DNA of 22,086 nt from Myxococcales bacterium (GTDB lineage Bacteria > Desulfobacterota_B > Binatia > UBA1149 > SPBQ01). Position 1 is the stretch's first letter, and each line of letters opens with the position of its first letter. The notes below the pieces were generated by a model. That model was not told the DNA's origin and made no database searches. It saw nothing but the letters and a program-made list of their open reading frames with translations. The DNA is taken from assembly GCA_004525875.1 (NCBI GenBank), contig SPBQ01000003.1, positions 1-22,086 of the forward strand, in the 5' to 3' direction. Below, piece by piece: positions 1-7,178 of the stretch. Both the position numbers and the translations under genes were made by a program.

Positions 1-4
1 ATCC

Positions 5-1267
5 ATGGCTGATTCGCGAGCCGAGCCACGCGTGAACGATCTCGCCGACATCGACCTCACCAGCGGCGAGCTCTGCCGACACGGCTTCCCGCACGAGGTC
101 TTCACCAAGCTGCGCCGCGAGGCGCCGGTATGGTGGCAGGCCTTTCCCGACGATTTCATCGGCAACGAAGACGACGGCTTCTGGGTGCTCTCGAAGTACC
201 AGGACGTGCAGGCCGCGAACCGCGACACCGAGCTCTTCAGCGCGATCGACGGACCGTCGCTGAGTCACAACCCCGAGATGCGCGGCACGATGCTCGTCAG
301 CATGGACGGTCGCGACCACACCCGGCAGCGCAAGCTCATCAGCGCGGGATTCACGCCACGTATGGTGGGCCGACTCGAGGAGCAGACGCGGCGCTGGGCG
401 GTGTCGATCGTCGATGAGGCGCTGGAGCGCGGAACCTGCAACTTCGTCGCGGACATCGCCTACCAGCTCCCGATGCACATGATCGCCGATATCGTGGGCA
501 TCCCCGTCGAGGATCGCCGCTACCTCTTCAAGCTCACGACGAACTTCCTGCAGGCCAGCGACCCTGCGCACGGCCTGTCCCGCGAGCAGCAGGTGGCCCT
601 TCAGCTCGAGATGTTCGAGTACGCGCAGAAGCTCGGCCAGCGCAAGCGAACCGACCCCCAGGACGATGTCTGGACGATCCTCTCGACCGTCGAAGTCGAA
701 ACCGACGACGGCGAGCGCGCCGCGATGGGCGAGACCGAGCTCGACCTCTTCTTCATGCTGCTCACGCTCGCCGGTAGCGAAACGACGCGCGATGCGATCT
801 CGCTCGGCATGATCGCACTGCTCGACCACCCCGAGCAGCTCGCGGCGATGCGCACCGATCCGAGCGTGATGGCCTCGGCGGTCGAAGAGATCATCCGCTG
901 GTCCTCACCGGTCTCGTACTTCGCACGTCGAGCCACGCGCGACACGGAGATCAGCGGAGTGTCGATCAAAGAAGGCCAGCGCATCACACTCTGGTACCCG
1001 TCGGCCAATCGCGACGAGGATGTCTTTGACGACCCGTTCCGGTTCGATATCCGCCGTACGCCGAACGAGCACCTGGCCTTCGGCGGCGGGGGGCCGCACT
1101 TCTGTCTCGGTGCGAACCTGGCACGCCGAGAGATCACCATCCTGTTCGAAGCGCTGCTGGCGCGCACACGCGACATCGAGGTGATCGGCGCGCCGGCCTA
1201 CAGCGCACTGAGCATCTACAATCCGATCCTGGTAGCGCTCAAGGAGCTTCCGGTACGACTCTCGTGA
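5..1267 (+). CDS. Cytochrome P450
   Basis: This encodes a 420-residue soluble bacterial P450, a heme monooxygenase that inserts one oxygen atom from O2 using electrons from a ferredoxin partner not present here. The three signatures are visible. The I-helix oxygen-activation motif is A256-G-S-E-T-T261. The ExxR salt bridge of the K helix is E295-I-I-R298. The heme loop runs F359-G-G-G-G-P-H-F-C367-L-G, with Cys367 as thiolate ligand. Length is typical for soluble class I enzymes. The general look (EEIIRW, LWYPSANRDE, FGGGGPHFCLG) is that of the mycobacterial and proteobacterial CYP124/125/142-type group, which hydroxylates steroid side chains and branched lipids; that substrate is inference. 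The next gene starts inside its stop codon, so the two are translationally coupled. The ATG lies 4 bases from the window edge, so a longer N-terminus cannot be excluded. Confidence 0.95.
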   Translation: MADSRAEPRVNDLADIDLTSGELCRHGFPHEVFTKLRREAPVWWQAFPDDFIGNEDDGFWVLSKYQDVQAANRDTELFSAIDGPSLSHNPEMRGTMLVSMDGRDHTRQRKLISAGFTPRMVGRLEEQTRRWAVSIVDEALERGTCNFVADIAYQLPMHMIADIVGIPVEDRRYLFKLTTNFLQASDPAHGLSREQQVALQLEMFEYAQKLGQRKRTDPQDDVWTILSTVEVETDDGERAAMGETELDLFFMLLTLAGSETTRDAISLGMIALLDHPEQLAAMRTDPSVMASAVEEIIRWSSPVSYFARRATRDTEISGVSIKEGQRITLWYPSANRDEDVFDDPFRFDIRRTPNEHLAFGGGGPHFCLGANLARREITILFEALLARTRDIEVIGAPAYSALSIYNPILVALKELPVRLS

Positions 1268-3714
1268 GGGACCCCGGCCTCACCGGAATCCGCGTTCTCG
1301 ATTTCTCGGAGCAGATCGCCGGTCCCTACTGCTCGAAGCTGCTCGTCGACGGGGGCGCCGAGGTCATCAAGGTCGAGCCGCCCGAAGGCGATTCGTTGCG
1401 ACGCTGGTCCGCGACCAACGCCGATCTCGACGGACGCGACTCCGCGCTCTTCACCTTCCTCAACGCCGGCAAACGGTCGGTCGTCGGGGCGGTCGCAGAT
1501 CCGCACGTCCGAGCGCTGCTGGCCGAAGCCGACCTCGTCATCGAAGCCCACGGCCTCGAAACCGACAGCGAGCAACGCCTCGACGTCGCCCGGCTGCGCG
1601 CGGCCCACTCATCCCTCGTCATCCTTTCGATCACCCCCTACGGCCTGACGGGGCCATGGGCCGATCGCAAGGCCACCGAGTTCACGCTCCAGGCCGAGTC
1701 GGGGTCGATCGGCATGCGTGGCCTGATGGGCGAGGAGCCCATTCAAGCCGGCGGACGCATCAGCGAATGGGCGGCCGGGACCTACGGCGCCGTCGCCGCC
1801 TTGCCGGCCGTCTTCCGCGCGCGCGCGACCGGACGAGGAGAGCACATCGATCTGTCGATGCTCGAAACCGCCAACATGGTGTTCACGAACTTCTCCGAGT
1901 CGATGAACCGGCTGATGAACGGCAGCCCCGAGGATCCCGAGCACGCTTTCCTGGCGCCGACCGTGGAGACGCCGTCGATCGAGCCCAGCGCCGACGGTTA
2001 CGTAGGATTCTGCACGAACTCGCGCCAGCAGTTCTCCGACTTCCTGCTCCTCATCGAACGTCCAGATCTACAGAAGGACGAGGAACTCGCTCAGTTTGCC
2101 GGTCGCCTGATGCGTTTCGAGGAGTGGAACGAGATCATCCACCCCTGGCTGAAGCAGAAAACGACGGCGGAAATCGTCGAGCTCGCGTCGTTGCTGCGCA
2201 TCCCGGTGGCGCCGATCTGCAACGGCGAGACCGTGCAGACCCATGAACAGCTGAGCACACGCGGCGTCTTCGGCCCCGACGCAGAGGGCCGGTTCGTGCA
2301 GCCCCGACGGTCCTATCGAATCGATGATGTCGATCCGGACCCTCCGCGACGAGCTCCGAGACCGGGGGCGGATACGCAGTCGGCCGTCTTTTCCGGTCAA
2401 GCCGGTGAAGCTGTTCGTTCGCGAATCTTGCCCGGCGAGCTCTCGGATCGCGGACTTGAATCGACCGACGGGCTCCCGCTCGCGGGTCTGCGAATTCTCG
2501 ACATGACCGCCTGGTGGGCCGGGCCGGCCGCCTCGCACCTGCTCGCGACGTTCGGCGCCGAGGTCATCCACGTAGAATCGACGGGACGCCCCGACGGCTT
2601 GCGCATGCTCGGAGGCATGATGGCCGCCCACTACCCCGACTGGTGGGAGGCGGGCCCGCACTTCCTGCAGGTCAATAGTAACAAGCTCGACATCACCCTC
2701 GACCTCTCCAGGCCACAGGGCCTTGCGCTGCTCGAGAAGCTCGTTGCGGAGTGCGATGCGGTGGTCGAGAACTTCACTCCACGGGTGCTCGACGGATTCG
2801 GATTGAGCTGGGAACGGGTGAAGGAGCTGAATCCGAAAGCGCTGATGATGCGCATGCCGGCTTTCGGACTCTCGGGCCCGTGGCGCGACAATACCGGTTT
2901 CGCCCAGACCATGGAGCAGATGTCCGGGATGGCATGGATCACCGGTCATCGCGATGATCAGCCGCGGATCCCACGTGGCCCCTGCGACCCGCTCGCCGGA
3001 ATGCACGCCGCCCTCGCCTTCCTCGTTGCGCTGTCGAAGCGCGGCGCCTCGGGGCACGGGCATCACGTGGAGAGCACGATGGTCGAAAGCGCTCTCAACG
3101 TGGCCGCCGAGCAGGTCGTCGAGTGGACCGCGTACGGGAATTTGATGGAGCGCGACGGCAACCGATCGCCGCTCGCGGCGCCGCAGGGGCTCTATCCCTG
3201 CGCGGACGGACAGCCCGGGATGGAAACCTGGTTGGCGCTGTCGGTCGCTACCGACGCCCAGTGGCTAGCATTACGCTCGGCTCTCGGCGACCCCGACTGG
3301 GCGATGGATTCAGCCCTCGACACCCGGGCGGGTCGTCGCAAAGCGCACGATTCGATCGACGAGCACCTGCGCGAATGGACGCGCAAGCGTCAGAGAGCGG
3401 AGATCGTCGACGAGCTGCGCGCCCGCGGCATTCCTACCTCCGTGGTCGCGGATCCGTGCAGGCTGCTACAGACCAATCCCCAGCTCCGAGCCCGCCGCTA
3501 CTTCGAAACGCCCGAGCACCCGGTGGTCGGAGCGATGCCGCTGCCGTCGTTGCCGTTCCGTTACGCGAGCGTCGATCATTGGCTGCGAACACCGGCGCCG
3601 AGGATCGGCCAGCACAACGAGCGCGTTCTCGGCGGCATTCTCGGCCTGTCGGCCAACGAGCTTCGCGAGCTCGAGGCCGAGGGCGTGATCGGGACTCGGC
3701 CCGAGGGGCTATAA
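1264..3714 (+). CDS. Fused double class III CoA-transferase (CaiB/BaiF family)
   Basis: The 816-residue protein holds two full CaiB/BaiF (formyl-CoA-transferase) domains in tandem, roughly residues 3-390 and 400-800. Each opens with the family's nucleotide-site pattern: G-x-R-V-L-D-F near residue 8 with AGPYCSKLL and GAEVIKVE, and again L-R-I-L-D-M near 407 with AGPAASHLL and GAEVIHVE. Such enzymes move CoA between carboxylic acids through an aspartyl-CoA intermediate. The second domain keeps the expected Asp (D575 in CDPLAG). The first has Glu168 in SEWAAG at the same place, so the halves may not be equivalent. The start is GTG, within GTGA that overlaps the P450 stop by 4 bases. Single-domain relatives are about 400 residues; double forms are known in several catabolic bacteria. 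It probably activates an acid formed by the P450 or its pathway. Confidence 0.93.
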   Translation: MRDPGLTGIRVLDFSEQIAGPYCSKLLVDGGAEVIKVEPPEGDSLRRWSATNADLDGRDSALFTFLNAGKRSVVGAVADPHVRALLAEADLVIEAHGLETDSEQRLDVARLRAAHSSLVILSITPYGLTGPWADRKATEFTLQAESGSIGMRGLMGEEPIQAGGRISEWAAGTYGAVAALPAVFRARATGRGEHIDLSMLETANMVFTNFSESMNRLMNGSPEDPEHAFLAPTVETPSIEPSADGYVGFCTNSRQQFSDFLLLIERPDLQKDEELAQFAGRLMRFEEWNEIIHPWLKQKTTAEIVELASLLRIPVAPICNGETVQTHEQLSTRGVFGPDAEGRFVQPRRSYRIDDVDPDPPRRAPRPGADTQSAVFSGQAGEAVRSRILPGELSDRGLESTDGLPLAGLRILDMTAWWAGPAASHLLATFGAEVIHVESTGRPDGLRMLGGMMAAHYPDWWEAGPHFLQVNSNKLDITLDLSRPQGLALLEKLVAECDAVVENFTPRVLDGFGLSWERVKELNPKALMMRMPAFGLSGPWRDNTGFAQTMEQMSGMAWITGHRDDQPRIPRGPCDPLAGMHAALAFLVALSKRGASGHGHHVESTMVESALNVAAEQVVEWTAYGNLMERDGNRSPLAAPQGLYPCADGQPGMETWLALSVATDAQWLALRSALGDPDWAMDSALDTRAGRRKAHDSIDEHLREWTRKRQRAEIVDELRARGIPTSVVADPCRLLQTNPQLRARRYFETPEHPVVGAMPLPSLPFRYASVDHWLRTPAPRIGQHNERVLGGILGLSANELRELEAEGVIGTRPEGL

Positions 3715-4172
3715 GATCGAACCGATACCGGCCCTCGATCTAGCGGCAGTGTAACGACGACCGTTCCGGTCGCGTGGTCTCCGAGCTCGTTCGCAGCCCG
3801 CACGGCCACCTCGATCACGCAGTCGTCCCCGTCCTCGCCTTTCTGCGCGACCTGACCGAAGAATCGCAGCGGCTGACCGGGGACAGCGGGAGCGCCGAGG
3901 CGGATTTTGATGCTACGAACCATCGCCTCCGGTCCTGCCCAATCCGTAACGAAGCGCGACACGTAGCCGTTGGTGGTCATGATGTTCATGAACATGTCCG
4001 GCGCGCCCTGCCCCTTCGCGTACTCGGCGTCGTGGTGAGCCGGCATGAAGTCTCGAGATGCGATCGCTCCCGCAACGATCACCGTCGAGGTCACCGGGAG
4101 GTCGAACGGCGGCAGCTCGTCGCCGACGGCGATCTCGGTGCTGCGGGGTGAATCCGTGCGTGCGCTCATCAT
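3576..4172 (-). CDS. MaoC-like hotdog dehydratase, catalytic subunit
   Basis: This 198-residue protein has a MaoC/R-hydratase hotdog fold over about residues 10-145. The hydratase-2 active-site pattern reads S39-R-D41-F-M-P-A-H46-H-D, giving the catalytic Asp41 and His46. Such proteins add water to trans-enoyl-CoA. The start ATG overlaps the stop of the upstream gene as ATGA, so the two are coupled and probably form a heterodimer. In that arrangement (as in ChsH1/ChsH2 or HadAB) one subunit brings the catalytic residues. The conserved part ends near residue 150. The last 46 or so residues (Ser/Arg/Pro-rich) are read antisense through the end of the CoA-transferase, a 139-base convergent overlap. 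That tail is probably a read-through extension after loss of an earlier stop, not a folded domain. Confidence 0.88.
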   Translation of the reverse strand: MMSARTDSPRSTEIAVGDELPPFDLPVTSTVIVAGAIASRDFMPAHHDAEYAKGQGAPDMFMNIMTTNGYVSRFVTDWAGPEAMVRSIKIRLGAPAVPGQPLRFFGQVAQKGEDGDDCVIEVAVRAANELGDHATGTVVVTLPLDRGPVSVRSYSPSGRVPITPSASSSRSSLADRPRMPPRTRSLCWPILGAGVRSQ

Positions 4173-4744
4173 GAGGCTCCTCCGAGCTTCGACGGGTCGA
4201 TCGTCGATGGATCGAACTTGAAGATACGGAAGAGCTGCCGGCCGACGACCTCGTCATCGTCGTCCATGTACGTCGTCACCCACGTCACGAAGTACCCCTG
4301 CCCGAGCGACGTCGTCTTGCGAGTCGAGATCGACTCGATCTCCATCGTCAGATGTAGCCGGTCCCCCGGCCTCAGATAGCGAACGAATTCGAGCTCGGAA
4401 TTCGTGGCCAGCGTGCCGATGTAGCCGGCCTCGTTGAGCACCGGTACCGGGTTGTCGTACTCGATGTCATCGGGAGCGCCGCCCCGCTCGGCGATGCCCT
4501 CGATGCGGGGACGGGGAAACGTCCACGTCTGGAGCATCGCGGGAGGCGCGACGACGCCGCCAAAGCGCGTGGTCGCGGCAAAGGCCTCGTCGAGATACAC
4601 CGGGTTGCGGTCGTCGATGGCATCCACCCAGTGCCGGATCATGGGCACGTTGACCGGATCCGGTGCAACCGCCGGCGGGCCCATCGGCTTACCGATGTAC
4701 GCTTCGAGTCGCTCTCGGAGCTCATCCACTTGTTCGTCTGCCAT
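4169..4744 (-). CDS. FAS1-like / MaoC N-terminal dehydratase, partner subunit
   Basis: The protein has 191 residues and resembles the N-terminal half of double-hotdog MaoC dehydratases (MaoC_dehydrat_N type). Visible features are the opening PVNVPMIRHWVDAIDDRNPVY, the FGGVVAPPAMLQTW stretch, and YLRPGDRLHLTMEIESIS followed by GYFVTWVTTYMDDDDEVVG. In the active-site loop the family His is replaced: D45-R-N-P-V-Y50 has Tyr where a catalytic subunit has His. It is therefore likely the non-catalytic, substrate-binding partner of the next gene, with which it shares an ATGA overlap. Together they probably hydrate a bulky enoyl-CoA, as steroid side-chain hydratases do; the substrate is inferred from the adjacent P450 and CoA-transferase. 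The start ATG has only a weak GAG-type ribosome site upstream. Confidence 0.88.
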   Translation of the reverse strand: MADEQVDELRERLEAYIGKPMGPPAVAPDPVNVPMIRHWVDAIDDRNPVYLDEAFAATTRFGGVVAPPAMLQTWTFPRPRIEGIAERGGAPDDIEYDNPVPVLNEAGYIGTLATNSELEFVRYLRPGDRLHLTMEIESISTRKTTSLGQGYFVTWVTTYMDDDDEVVGRQLFRIFKFDPSTIDPSKLGGAS

Positions 4745-4938
4745 CGATCTCTGCTGCTCTCCCCTGGCCCGGTCTCGGGGCGAGCGCGACCGTACACGAT
4801 CTTGGGCGTTGGGTCATGCAGCCTCTGCGGTGGCGATGACGCCACGACGACAGGCGTGAGGAGCTTCGTGGATGGACGATTCACGAGAAGGTGTGGCCGG
4901 CCGCGATCCCGGACCGGCTCCGAGAAGGGCTCGATTCA

Positions 4939-4968
4939 TTGACGCCGGACCGGCAGCCGGGGTATCCG
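4939..4968 (+). promoter_or_regulatory. Possible sigma70-like promoter before the S74 gene
   Basis: In the 265-base divergent gap between the MaoC pair and the S74 gene, TTGACG (4939-4944) is followed after 18 bases by TATCCG (4963-4968), about 40 bases before the ATG. The -35 matches well and the -10 only in its first half. Nothing else stands out in the gap 4745-5009. Confidence 0.25.
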
Positions 4969-5009
4969 GTAGGCGCGCGCGCGTCCAATCGCCCGCCCGG
5001 GAGGTAGCC

Positions 5010-5903
5010 ATGACTCGCAGCCTTACCGCCGTCCTCACGGCCACGATCACGGCCCTGCTCTTCGCCTCGTCCGCGTCGGCGCAACAGAATTCCGATCATC
5101 TGCTCGTCTACAAGATCCAGGCCGTGCCCAGGATTCCCGTGGACTACTCCATGGATCTCGCCGCGGCCGCGCCGGAGCTGGCCGCGCTCGGTTGCAGACT
5201 GAAGGCCGGCAGCCGGGCCCGGCAGCTCCTGGCCCCCGTCGACAAGCGCAACGTGTCACCGACGCCGCCGAACCCGGAGATCGGAGGCCACGGTCTCGAT
5301 ACGGACTACCTGTGCTACAAGGTCGAGTGTGCGGTGACGGACACGGCCATCCAGCTCACGCGCAAGAATCAGTTCCTCTCGCACGACGTCAAGAAAGCTC
5401 GCATCCGCCGGGTCTGCGTACCATCAGAGACCTCCGCCCCACCGACGACGGTGCCCACCTGCAGCCAGCAGGGCGCGAGCTGTACCGCCGGCGAGACCTG
5501 TTGCGCGGGTCTGTTCTGCTGCGAAGGCGTCCCCGTCCCGCAGGGGCAGGAGTTCTGCGGAAGCGCCTGCCCGATCAGTGATCGCGAACAGAAGGAGAAC
5601 TTCACACCCATCGACGCCTCGGAAGTCCTCGACAGGGTCGCCGATCTGGAGATCACGTCGTGGAACTATACCGCGGAGGGCACCAGCGTCCGGCACCTGG
5701 GGCCGATGGCTCAGGATTTCAAGGCCGCGTTCGGGCTCGGCAGCACCGACAAGGCGATCTTCCTGGTCGACGCGGACGGTGTGGCGCTGACGGCGATCCA
5801 GGCGTTGAATCGAGAGCTCGAGTCGCTGCGTGAAGAAAACGCTACGCTGCGCCGAAACCTCGAATCGGTCGACGCGCGGCTGGCCGACGTGGAGCGACGC
5901 TGA
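5010..5903 (+). CDS. Secreted protein: YKIK Cys domain, knottin-like module, S74 self-cleaving chaperone
   Basis: I chose the ATG at 5010 because GGGAGG (4999-5004) sits 5 bases upstream and a clean signal peptide follows (residues 1-24, cut after ASA). An in-frame ATG at 4872 would bury that signal. The 297-residue protein then has three parts. Residues 28-140 form a Cys-containing domain opening DHLLVYKI, with a central PVDK and a LCYKVEC strand, paralogous to the secreted protein at 12706-13239. Residues 151-187 are Cys-rich with spacing C-x6-C-x5-CC-x4-CC-x11-C-x3-C, like a cystine knot. Residues 190-297 match the S74 intramolecular chaperone of phage tailspikes and MYRF: SDREQKENF with the Ser190/Lys195 dyad, HLGPMAQDF, then DGVALTAIQALN leading into a coiled coil. 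S74 domains trimerise and cleave themselves before the Ser. Function is unknown. The gene is convergent with the next one, 36 bases apart. Confidence 0.85.
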   Translation: MTRSLTAVLTATITALLFASSASAQQNSDHLLVYKIQAVPRIPVDYSMDLAAAAPELAALGCRLKAGSRARQLLAPVDKRNVSPTPPNPEIGGHGLDTDYLCYKVECAVTDTAIQLTRKNQFLSHDVKKARIRRVCVPSETSAPPTTVPTCSQQGASCTAGETCCAGLFCCEGVPVPQGQEFCGSACPISDREQKENFTPIDASEVLDRVADLEITSWNYTAEGTSVRHLGPMAQDFKAAFGLGSTDKAIFLVDADGVALTAIQALNRELESLREENATLRRNLESVDARLADVERR

Positions 5904-5939
5904 GGCGGCAGTCCTCCCCCGCCCGGCAGGCTCGTCTGT

Positions 5940-6404
5940 TCACGGCCACATCGCCCTCACACCGCCGGCGCGCCTGAAGGCACCGATCGCACCTTGCCCG
6001 TCAGCTGTCACGCCGAGCTTGATGAGGTTATCGCCCTTTGCGTTGTACGTATTCACCGTGCCTTCCTCTTTTGGCGTTGCGCCGATCGAGACGAGCGGTC
6101 GGCCCTCGCCGTCGTACGTGCGCAGACTGCCTGTGCCGGTAACGGTCGCTCCGATGTCCACGAGGGCGTGGCCGCCGGGCCCCAGAGTTGTGATGAGCCC
6201 GCGATCGTCGAGAGTGTACAGCTTGACGCGCGACTCCCCGCTGCTACCGATCACCTCGAATGCCTTCGCCCGGATGACCTCCGGCACCGCCTCTCCCGCT
6301 CCCATCATGAGCACGGAGGTTGCGAGGAGTGTGAGGCCCGTCAATGCCGCCGTCAGCCGACGACAACGCCTCTCGAGGATCTCCAGCCGTCGTTCGATCG
6401 TCAT
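5940..6404 (-). CDS. Membrane-anchored beta-repeat protein of unknown function
   Basis: I do not recognise a characterised function for this 154-residue protein. It begins with a short basic coiled coil (MTIERRLEILERRCRR), then one hydrophobic segment (about residues 18-36) that could be a signal anchor. From residue 45 onward come about four repeats of some 22 residues. The repeat pattern is L/V-x-x-I/L-G-A/V-T followed by a turn, G-x-G/V-x-T-Y, then D/N-x-x-G. Examples are LVDIGATVTGTGSLRTYD and LVSIGATPKEEGTVNTYN. Such repeats would form a short beta-solenoid outside the membrane, and similar small proteins with a coiled coil, one membrane segment and these repeats are common hypothetical proteins in several phyla. 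It is convergent with the S74 gene. No strong ribosome site precedes the ATG. Confidence 0.75.
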   Translation of the reverse strand: MTIERRLEILERRCRRLTAALTGLTLLATSVLMMGAGEAVPEVIRAKAFEVIGSSGESRVKLYTLDDRGLITTLGPGGHALVDIGATVTGTGSLRTYDGEGRPLVSIGATPKEEGTVNTYNAKGDNLIKLGVTADGQGAIGAFRRAGGVRAMWP

Positions 6405-6637
6405 GCCGATAGGTTAGCCCAGCACAATGCCCGGATCGGTAGCTCGGCGCACATCGAGCAAGTGACGAGCCTGTGGCACACCGCGCAGCGGCCTCACGTC
6501 ACGGTCCTCGAGCTCGATACGATCGGCGGGCTCGCGAAATTCCCCATAGAACCCACACCTGCTGGTTCCAACGATTTCGACGAGCTACAGGTCTGGATGA
6601 CCACGGGCGGCACTCGCCAGCGCATCAGGGGATCGAC

Positions 6638-7165
6638 ATGGAGAACACGGGCTATCGAACGATTCGGCCGCGGATGCAGGCCCTTCTGTTCTTGAATGGA
6701 CTCGGGCTGTTCATCGTGGGGATTCTTTTCGGCTGGGTCTGGTTCTTTCACTTACTCGAACAAATCGTCCTGTGGCCGCTACCGATTCAGATCGACATCG
6801 AGATCCCCGGCAACGCACGGGCATTCCGCATGGGTCATATGGAGGCGATCACGCAGGGGCTCCTTCTCATGGCCCTCGCCTTTGGCGGTCAGTTCATGAA
6901 GCTGAGCTCGAAAGGATTCGCCGTCCTGTTCTGGACGGCTCTGGTCACGGCCTGGCTCTTCACGCTTCCGGCCATGGCCAACACGTTCTTCGGAACCCGC
7001 GGGCTCGCTTTCGGCGGCGGGCCATTCAAACCCGGACTCGCGAACGACATCATCTATCTCTTCGGCTGGCCCCCGGTCGTCGCGGTCCATCTTTTGTTTG
7101 CCGTCGCCGCGCTCGGAGTGTTCCGATATCTGGGCGATCGAGACACCACGAACGCCACCTCGTGA
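6638..7165 (+). CDS. Styrene-oxide-isomerase-like four-helix membrane protein
   Basis: The ATG at 6638 follows an AGGGGA ribosome site by about 6 bases; the longer in-frame opening upstream reads as non-protein. The 175-residue product has four hydrophobic segments (about 14-38, 70-88, 95-115, 135-164). It resembles styrene oxide isomerase (StyC), an integral membrane heme-b enzyme that turns styrene oxide into phenylacetaldehyde. Shared patterns are I-x-I-E-I-P-G before helix 2, the His67 that aligns with the StyC heme ligand His58, and RGLAFG (121-126) opposite StyC's RGLTFG at the same spacing. The StyC Asn64 aligns with Gln73. The Asp/Asn/Tyr I recall as catalytic (95/99/103) are not obviously kept. 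It may therefore be a divergent isomerase or a heme protein of other function. It is convergent with the nitronate monooxygenase, 13 bases apart. Confidence 0.6.
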   Translation: MENTGYRTIRPRMQALLFLNGLGLFIVGILFGWVWFFHLLEQIVLWPLPIQIDIEIPGNARAFRMGHMEAITQGLLLMALAFGGQFMKLSSKGFAVLFWTALVTAWLFTLPAMANTFFGTRGLAFGGGPFKPGLANDIIYLFGWPPVVAVHLLFAVAALGVFRYLGDRDTTNATS

Positions 7166-7178
7166 CATCCGGCGCTGT

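Noticed and set aside
5010..6404. Prophage tail-fibre region, because of the S74 domain and beta repeats
   Set aside because: No other phage gene is present, and the S74 protein has a signal peptide and a paralogous chromosomal secreted domain.
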